Shown here in pieces: positions 45,118 to 50,411 of a stretch of DNA of 50,411 nucleotides. How positions within the stretch are numbered: the first letter of the stretch is position 1; each line of letters starts with the position of its first letter. The notes under the pieces are model-generated. The model was not told the DNA's origin, made no database searches, and saw nothing but the letters and a program-made list of their open reading frames with translations. This DNA comes from Choanephora cucurbitarum (Eukaryota; Mucoromycota; Mucoromycetes; Mucorales; Choanephoraceae), in NCBI GenBank assembly GCA_025331435.1, contig JAIWNI010000149.1, positions 1 to 50,411 of the forward strand. The letters are read 5' to 3'. A program made the position numbers and the translations under genes.

Positions 45118-45985
45118 CACTACAGCGCAGGAAAAGTTATGGTGCACACTGCAGCTGTGCTGTATAACATAAAACCAGTGCGGTTTGGGCATATAAAACG
45201 ACATGAAAAATCATAGGCAAACCGCAGGAAACCTGCGATAGAGAACAGCTGCGTGCGATGGGTAGCAAGAAACCTGCGATAGAGAACAGTTGGGCTGTGA
45301 TGGAGCACACTGGTCTGCTGACCATTTGCCAATAGTTGAACAAGGTTTCCTTTACGACTATACGTAGGCTTCTGCTCAAGTTTAATTCTCGACGAATGTA
45401 CGTGGAGCATTCTTTAGAGTATAAGTGAACATGTTTCTTTATTAGTTTCTAGAACGATGGCGTGCTTCTTATACTTAATGGCCATATTGAGCTTCTTTAG
45501 ATCGAGCGTCATTTAAAAATTAGGTATGCTTATTGGGTGTATGATGTCAAATAGGGCTTCTTTATTATAATAAAATGTAGATCCTTTTATAATCTATATT
45601 TGGACACTTCTTTAGCGTACCATCGATTCCAGCCTTCGTTTTACTAGCTAGGATGATGCTCTAGGTTCTTCTGGATAGAACGGTACATTGGGAATGCAGA
45701 TGCGCCTTTTGAGTGACCTTTGAGAGAGATTTTTAGATGGATGGTAAACCTTTTCATGATGGATGCAGCCTTTAGGGAGTCTTCTACCGCTTGACAGATC
45801 AAGCGCTTGAATCAATTTAGCTTTAAAACCCAGCTGGACTTTTCTTCTTTGGCTTGGTCATATCCCTTTTTTTTTTCTTAAAGCCTACAGACGAAATGAT
45901 GCACATGAAGCAGTAGAACAAGTCATCAAAAGAGCCAAATAGTCAACACAAGAAGCAATATAGAAAAAGAAACACCAGATAGATA
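45118..45985 (-). repeat. Repeat X, copy 2 (R2 + 195-bp middle + R1)
   Basis: On the minus strand: R1 (45985-45696), a 195-bp middle, and R2 (45500-45118) ending in GCTGTAGTG. It is the only copy with R1 and R2 joined, so it serves as reference for the site interrupted by TE-C. In R1 the conserved frame runs FKAKLIQALDLSSGRRLPK to VPFYPEEPRASS and a stop. Confidence 0.85.
45228..45309 (+). repeat. Two tandem 41-bp subterminal units
   Basis: Units at 45228-45268 and 45269-45309 share GAAACCTGCGATAGAGAACA. They lie about 110 bp inside the CACTACAGCG end and recur in copy 1, comparable with the 43-bp array of TE-D though unrelated in sequence. Confidence 0.85.
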
Positions 45986-46005
45986 CAGTCATCCCCCGAT
46001 TTATG
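45986..46005 (+). repeat. pogo terminal inverted repeat (single end found)
   Basis: CAGTCATCCCCCGATTTATG after TA (45984-45985), typical of Tigger/pogo ends. CGTTCCCTA-type subterminal repeats follow at about 46028 and 46050. Confidence 0.8.
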
Positions 46006-46172
46006 GAACGGTTTCGGTTCCCTCAACACCGTTCCCTAAATCAATATCGTTCCCTATTGAAAATAAAGCTCCGCAGTGCAAATTTTAATCCCAGTTATAA
46101 TAGCTCCGCACCAATCAAATTAGTTTAATATGTTAAGAATACTTTAATTATGCTTTAAGTGCAAATGTTTAT

Positions 46173-47876
46173 TTAATTATAGGAAGAAGAAGGAACAAAG
46201 TAATCAACTACTTTTGACTGAGTGGTTTTCTGAGCAATTTTTTCAGACTCGACTTGCTTCATTATCTTAATTGCATCTATCAAAAAGCGCTCTTGAACTT
46301 CGGTTCTTGGGATAATGTTGGCAATGGTCATTTTCAACCCAAGAAGAAGTTCGTCAATACTTGTCGTATTTTCATCTTCTACTTCATTGTCTTCATTCGT
46401 TTCTTCCAAAGTGCTGAAATCCTCATCTTCGTTCAAAGTCAGATCCTCGCGCACTTGGATGCTTTCTTCATCCACAACCAAGTCATATACAGCGGCTTCA
46501 ATCTCTTCCATCATTCCCTCGGATTCGGCATTCACAGTCTGTCGTATGCTTTCTAATGTTGAATCAACTTCAGCTTCTTGGTCTTCGTTGATTGCAGCGG
46601 ACACAGTTTTGCCTTTCATCAAGATGGTACGCTGAAAGCAGTTGGTGATGGTTTGGGGGGTGACAAGATTCCATGCTGCTTTACAAAAGTGCATTGCGTC
46701 TAACTGATTCACTTTGTACATGTCGTCGGTTGCTTCTCTGTTTCTCATGTATCTACAACCGCAGAGAATGGCTTGTTTTTTTTCTAATTCAGTGTTTAGA
46801 AAACAGTAATATTTAGATCATTAAATATAACTTACTTATAATTGCTTTTAAAGTTGGCAATGATACCAGCGTCTAGTGGTTGCACATGGCTTGTGGTGTT
46901 AGCTGGCAAGTGTTCTAATCTTACATTCTTTAATGCTATGTCTTTTGAATGGCTGCTGGCATTGTCCAAGAGAAGAAGAATCTTTCGGTTCATCACACCC
47001 ATTCTTCGGTCAATGAGTCTCATCATCTTGTTGAATATATGCTTGGTCATCCAAGCCTTTGAGTTATAGTAGTAGATGAAACCATGTTCAAAGCCTTTGA
47101 ATAGAAATGTTAGTCTCAAACAGAGTTGTAAGTGAGCTATGCGTACCTGTCTTTTTTTTAAAACATCTAGGCTTTTCAGCTTTACCAATGAACACTGGAT
47201 CGAACTTGAAAGATCCATCGGCATTGCACATCAGAACCACAGTGATTCGCTCCTTTTTGATCTTGGTGCCGGAAATGCGCTCTTTGGCATAGGTTCTCTT
47301 GACAACTTGGTTGTAGAACAATCCAGTTTCATCCAAATTGAACACATCTCTAGGCTCATACTCAGCGATGATGTCTCTTAGCTCCTGCAAGCGGCGCTGA
47401 ATGCTGTCAATGTTAATGTCAATGGAGGCAGCTTCACCATGCAAGTTGAATGATCGCAAGGACTTTCTACTGATAAAGCGATCGAACCAGCCTTTGGATG
47501 CATTGAATTCGTCTTCTATTTGCATATCTTTGGCAAATCGTAAGGCCATGCTTGAAATCAAATATCCGCTAACTGGTAATTGCCTGGCTTGCATATCGAG
47601 GACGAACTTTTCGACTTGTTCTTCTAAAGCTAAGAGATTGGTGGTCTTCTTGCTCTTCTTCTGGAGATCTGTTTCGCTCATAGAAAGAAGACTATCGTCT
47701 TGAACAATTCTGCTGATAACACCCTTGGAGAGAGGTTTTTCCAGATCGAATTCTTCTTTTGCCCAAGCACCTAGTTTAGAATAAGACCAGTTGCTGTTAT
47801 CGAAAAGTTTTTGCTTGATGGCTGCTTTATCAGAAAGTCCTAATCTTTTGCGGGAGTGTTGTAAAGTAGTGTCCAT
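46173..47876 (-). CDS. pogo/Tigger-type DDE transposase, apparently intact
   Basis: Exons 47876-47147, 47094-46836 and 46752-46173 (introns of 52 and 83 nt, GT/AG) give 522 residues in one frame. The ATG at 47876 (MDTTLQHSRKRLGLS) is preferred over an upstream one because the helix-turn-helix begins just after it. Residues about 10-60 form a Psq/CENP-B N-type HTH, followed by a CENP-B HTH with GWFDRFISRKSLRSF. The catalytic DDD triad: NLDETGLFY, LLLDNASSH and QPLDAGII, with exactly 30 residues between the second and third Asp (DD30D, as in pogo). The tail has AAWNLVTPQTITNCF, typical of Tigger, then an acidic region. Cut-and-paste into TA sites in the nucleus is known for the family. Confidence 0.93.
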
Positions 47877-48142
47877 TTTGAAAAAAGAGTGATTTATATT
47901 GACTACCACGGTGAAAAAAATTTAGTTGAAATTCAGCTTAAATAATTGGAAATCTATTTAATTTTAATTGAATAATTTTTCAAGTCAAAAAACTTACTGA
48001 AAATCAAATGAAATTTAACTGCTAGCTTTCGGCCATGACAGGCTTGATAAATCAGTCGAATTTCACTTAATCTTAACTTTTTGTTTTAGCATCAATTAAC
48101 TTACAATAAAGTGGATTTAGCTTTAGTATGTTAGTAATTTAT

Positions 48143-50411
48143 TCAAAAGTCAAAAAGAGAAGTATCAAAACCAAAAGCGGTTACCGCTTGATCTAGTTGC
48201 AGGTCTGATCCGTTCATTTGTGGCCAAAAGAAGTAAACACGATTGTGATACTCTTTTAGCTCACATCCTGAAATAAGAGTAGCAACAGTAGAAGCCAAGT
48301 GGTCCAAATGAACAACTTTCAAGAGGGAGCTTCCAGACAAAGCATTCATATTAACTTGACGATTGCCGTCGCAATATGGAATACCTGCCAAAGAGACAGA
48401 GATTTCATCATAGAACTGCACAAGAGCGAAATGTTCACTCTTGGCAGCCTGGTTTGCTTGGTATCCAAACAGGAGAAGTGTCTTAGCAATACAATGTCTG
48501 TCACTGTGCTTGACTTTGATTAGAGCATTGTTGCAGACATGCATTCTTCTGTTGTCTGTTTTCAAAATGCTGTCATAGAACACCTTCTTTGAACGTTTTA
48601 CCGTTGTTGCATAATTGATAATGCTATTGATGTCTTGTGGGCTTATGCCGATAGCTTCTGCCAGTAACGGCTTCAGCTTATAAGCATCAAAGTCGTGAAT
48701 GTCGGCAGCATGACAGAATGAAGGACTTACATCCGTGGTTTCTTCATCGCAATATACTGTTTTACTTCTCTTGATGAAGTTTTGGTTTGCTGTCTTGATG
48801 ATGGCATTGGCAGCATTTTCTTCGACTTTGCCAGTAGACTTAATCTTGCGCTTCAATCCTTGAATTCTTCTTTCAAGGGAAACACAGCTAGTTTGCGCAA
48901 GGCCTACTTCTCTTGCAACCTTAGAAAGGTGCTCCAAATAGTGTTGGTTAATTGTGAAGTCCTTTGGCTCGAGGTATTTTCGAAGAAAGTCATGCCATTC
49001 AGCGACTAGAACTTCAAGTTCAAGAAGCTGCATATCATCTATTGATTTCTGAAAACAAATACCTGCAATTCTAGAAATTGCAAACAAAGCTAAAACACAA
49101 TCATTGACCAAACTTTCGTCAAGTTTCTTTTTAGACACGCGGTTGAATTGTTGCAACTCTATTTGCTCAACAACGAGTGTTGGGAGAATAAACTGAATGA
49201 ACACTGACCAATCAACGCCTCTTAGACGTTGACTTGGGAGCAAGACATTCTTAAATTCACCGTCAAATATATCAGGCATAGAAGAAGCTTGTACTTCAAT
49301 CATAATACCAATATTTTGACGATAGGTACGTTTTAAGTGTAAAGGACAACCCTTTCTCTCGAGGAAAGACTTGAGTTGCTTTGCAATGTTTAGGTTCAAC
49401 AGATGAAATATGTCTATTCCCATAAACATTGGAGAAGAAAAACTGAGTAAGTTTTTGAAGATTGATGGATTTTTGACTCCATGAATAGCATCACCAAACA
49501 AAAAATCTTCTAAAGTTCGTTCACGGCAAGGGTCGTTCTGATCATTAGCTGCTTGCCCGAGACATCCTACCTTGCAGGGCCGAATGGTACAGAAACGGCA
49601 TGGCCAGTATGAGTTGTGACCCGAGAGGTGATTGATTTCAGAAACTGAAGGTATATCACCAAACGAGCCAACAAGATGCACCTTCAAATGAAAAGCATTT
49701 GAGCCGACACGAATTACCATTCCTTCGACACTTAACTCTCTCATTTCTTGAACAAAGCTACGAAGAAAGCTATGAATGTTGTTTGTTTTTGGCAAACATG
49801 CAACATCGATTAAATTTTCTTTCTTGTATCTAGATTTTTTATGTTGTTAGTGAAGAAGATAGATCAATTAATAGATTGACACTTAGCCATACCTTTGAGA
49901 GGGAGGAAGATTTAAAATTTGTAGCATTACAATGGTGAGGGACTTTTTGCCATATTCATGAGGACGAAAACCATCTACAAACAAAGCAACAGCAATCTCA
50001 TACTTGCTAGTGAACATATTCTTTTCGTTGATCAATGCTTCAACATAGTCACCAGGAAACTGTCTCAAAATACAATTGTATTTTCCATTGGATACAAGAT
50101 TTATGAAAGACTGGTTTTTAAACAGAGAGGCTAGCTGAGGAGCAACCTCGAGTTGCTTGTGTGTTCTCAAAGGTTTTCCATTTTCGTCAAAACGTTGATG
50201 GCCACATTTTGGACAATGGGTAACTGAGTCCCTCACAAAGACATGGCAGGCATTGACGCAAATGTGAACAACTTTTGGCTTGATGATAGTTGCTCGGCTC
50301 TCAATGGAATGAGCCTTGTGGCGAGAAAGAATCGAAGGACCACCTATCAAAAGATTGAATTAGATAACCTCAAGATATGAAGTTCAAGACATGATTTACA
50401 AGAGCGATGTT
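48143..50411 (-). CDS. Tnp2-type (CMC) transposase of TE-E, 5' partial, open
   Basis: Exons from beyond 50400, then 50343-49893 and 49829-48143; introns 50399-50344 and 49892-49830 match TE-D in position and phase. At least 712 residues read without a break. Blocks: zinc ribbon VVHICVNACHVF...CPKCGHQRF, RTHKQLEVAPQLASLFK, ALFVDGFRPHEYGKK (first Asp), GSFGDIPSVSEINHLSGH (second Asp) with PCRFC, MGIDIFHLLNLNIAKQL, QRLRGVDWSVFIQFILPTLV, AGIPYCDGNRQVNM, VYFFWPQM; the C-terminus is ASFG-like FGFDTSLFDF. The N-terminal finger and start lie outside the window. It is the best-preserved CMC transposase here and may be active. Any accessory gene would lie beyond the right edge. Confidence 0.9.

Larger units (their letters stand above)
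45986..47876 (-). mobile_element. pogo/Tigger-type Tc1/mariner element
   Basis: One terminal repeat is clear at 45986 after a TA dinucleotide. The transposase gene runs leftward toward it. The partner repeat on the other side, expected between the gene start and 48142, is not visible, so the upper limit given is the start codon. Confidence 0.8.
45118..50411 (-). mobile_element. TE-E: CACTA-like element, 5' part outside window
   Basis: Proposed extent: from the CACTACAGCG terminus at about 45113-45122 through repeat X, a nested pogo element and the Tnp2 transposase running off the right edge. The terminus and the transposase point the same way and the X segment follows the related TE-D gene too, which links X to the D/E lineage. 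That link is inference. Confidence 0.5.

Noticed and set aside
46254..46635. Plus-strand serine-rich frames
   Set aside because: Antisense shadows of the acidic C-terminal region of the pogo transposase.
47900..47930. ACCACGGTGAAAAA as far end of the pogo element
   Set aside because: It does not match the CAGTCATCCCCC end and has no TA duplication; a faint likeness to the TE-C end is probably chance.

Overview
The window is an AT-rich stretch of fungal nuclear DNA made almost entirely of transposable elements. Short introns (35-83 nt) with GTAAGT-like donors, occasional CTAAC-type branch points, and transposases with N-terminal zinc fingers point to an early-diverging filamentous fungus, most likely a member of Mucoromycota. 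That placement is inference. I see no host housekeeping gene, rRNA or convincing tRNA, and no CRISPR array.

Layout. 1-5490: a Ty3/gypsy LTR retrotransposon whose 5' LTR is cut by the window edge; gag is open, pol is broken. 5491-8776: no recognisable gene. 8777-14214: TE-A, a CACTA-like (CMC superfamily, Tnp2-type) element with a broken transposase on the minus strand and an intact accessory gene reading divergently. 17622-23473: TE-B, the same two-gene arrangement in mirror image, both genes broken, bounded by C-rich/G-rich ends. 23474-28703: no recognisable gene. 28704-34100: a repeat ('X') interrupted by TE-C, a Tnp2 element of a different lineage with 13-bp inverted ends, an 87-bp-arm hairpin and a G-quadruplex-like block. 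34143-34898: remnant of a Crypton tyrosine recombinase. About 34905-39967 (or to 40390): TE-D, a third divergent transposase/accessory pair flanked by subterminal repeats. 41366-44420 (minus): an unrecognised spliced pseudogene, a possible gag-like remnant and a gypsy pol remnant. 45118-50411 (minus): TE-E, whose visible transposase is open; its 3' region carries X and is interrupted by a pogo/Tigger element with an intact 522-residue transposase.

How it fits together. Five Tnp2-type transposases (A to E) share a zinc-ribbon block, a first Asp in a DG or DDTSGN motif, a GDIP-type second Asp followed by CxxC, and an RAVDW/RGVDW block, but fall into three lineages (A+B, D+E, C). In A, B and D the transposase is paired head to head with a second gene coding for a coiled-coil N-terminus, a conserved middle domain and a low-complexity or basic tail, separated by 0.5-1.3 kb with TATA-like boxes facing both ways. 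This recalls the two-protein logic of plant En/Spm (TNPD plus TNPA) and is the most interesting system here. Many breaks lie in homopolymers, so sequencing error must be excluded before every copy is called dead.
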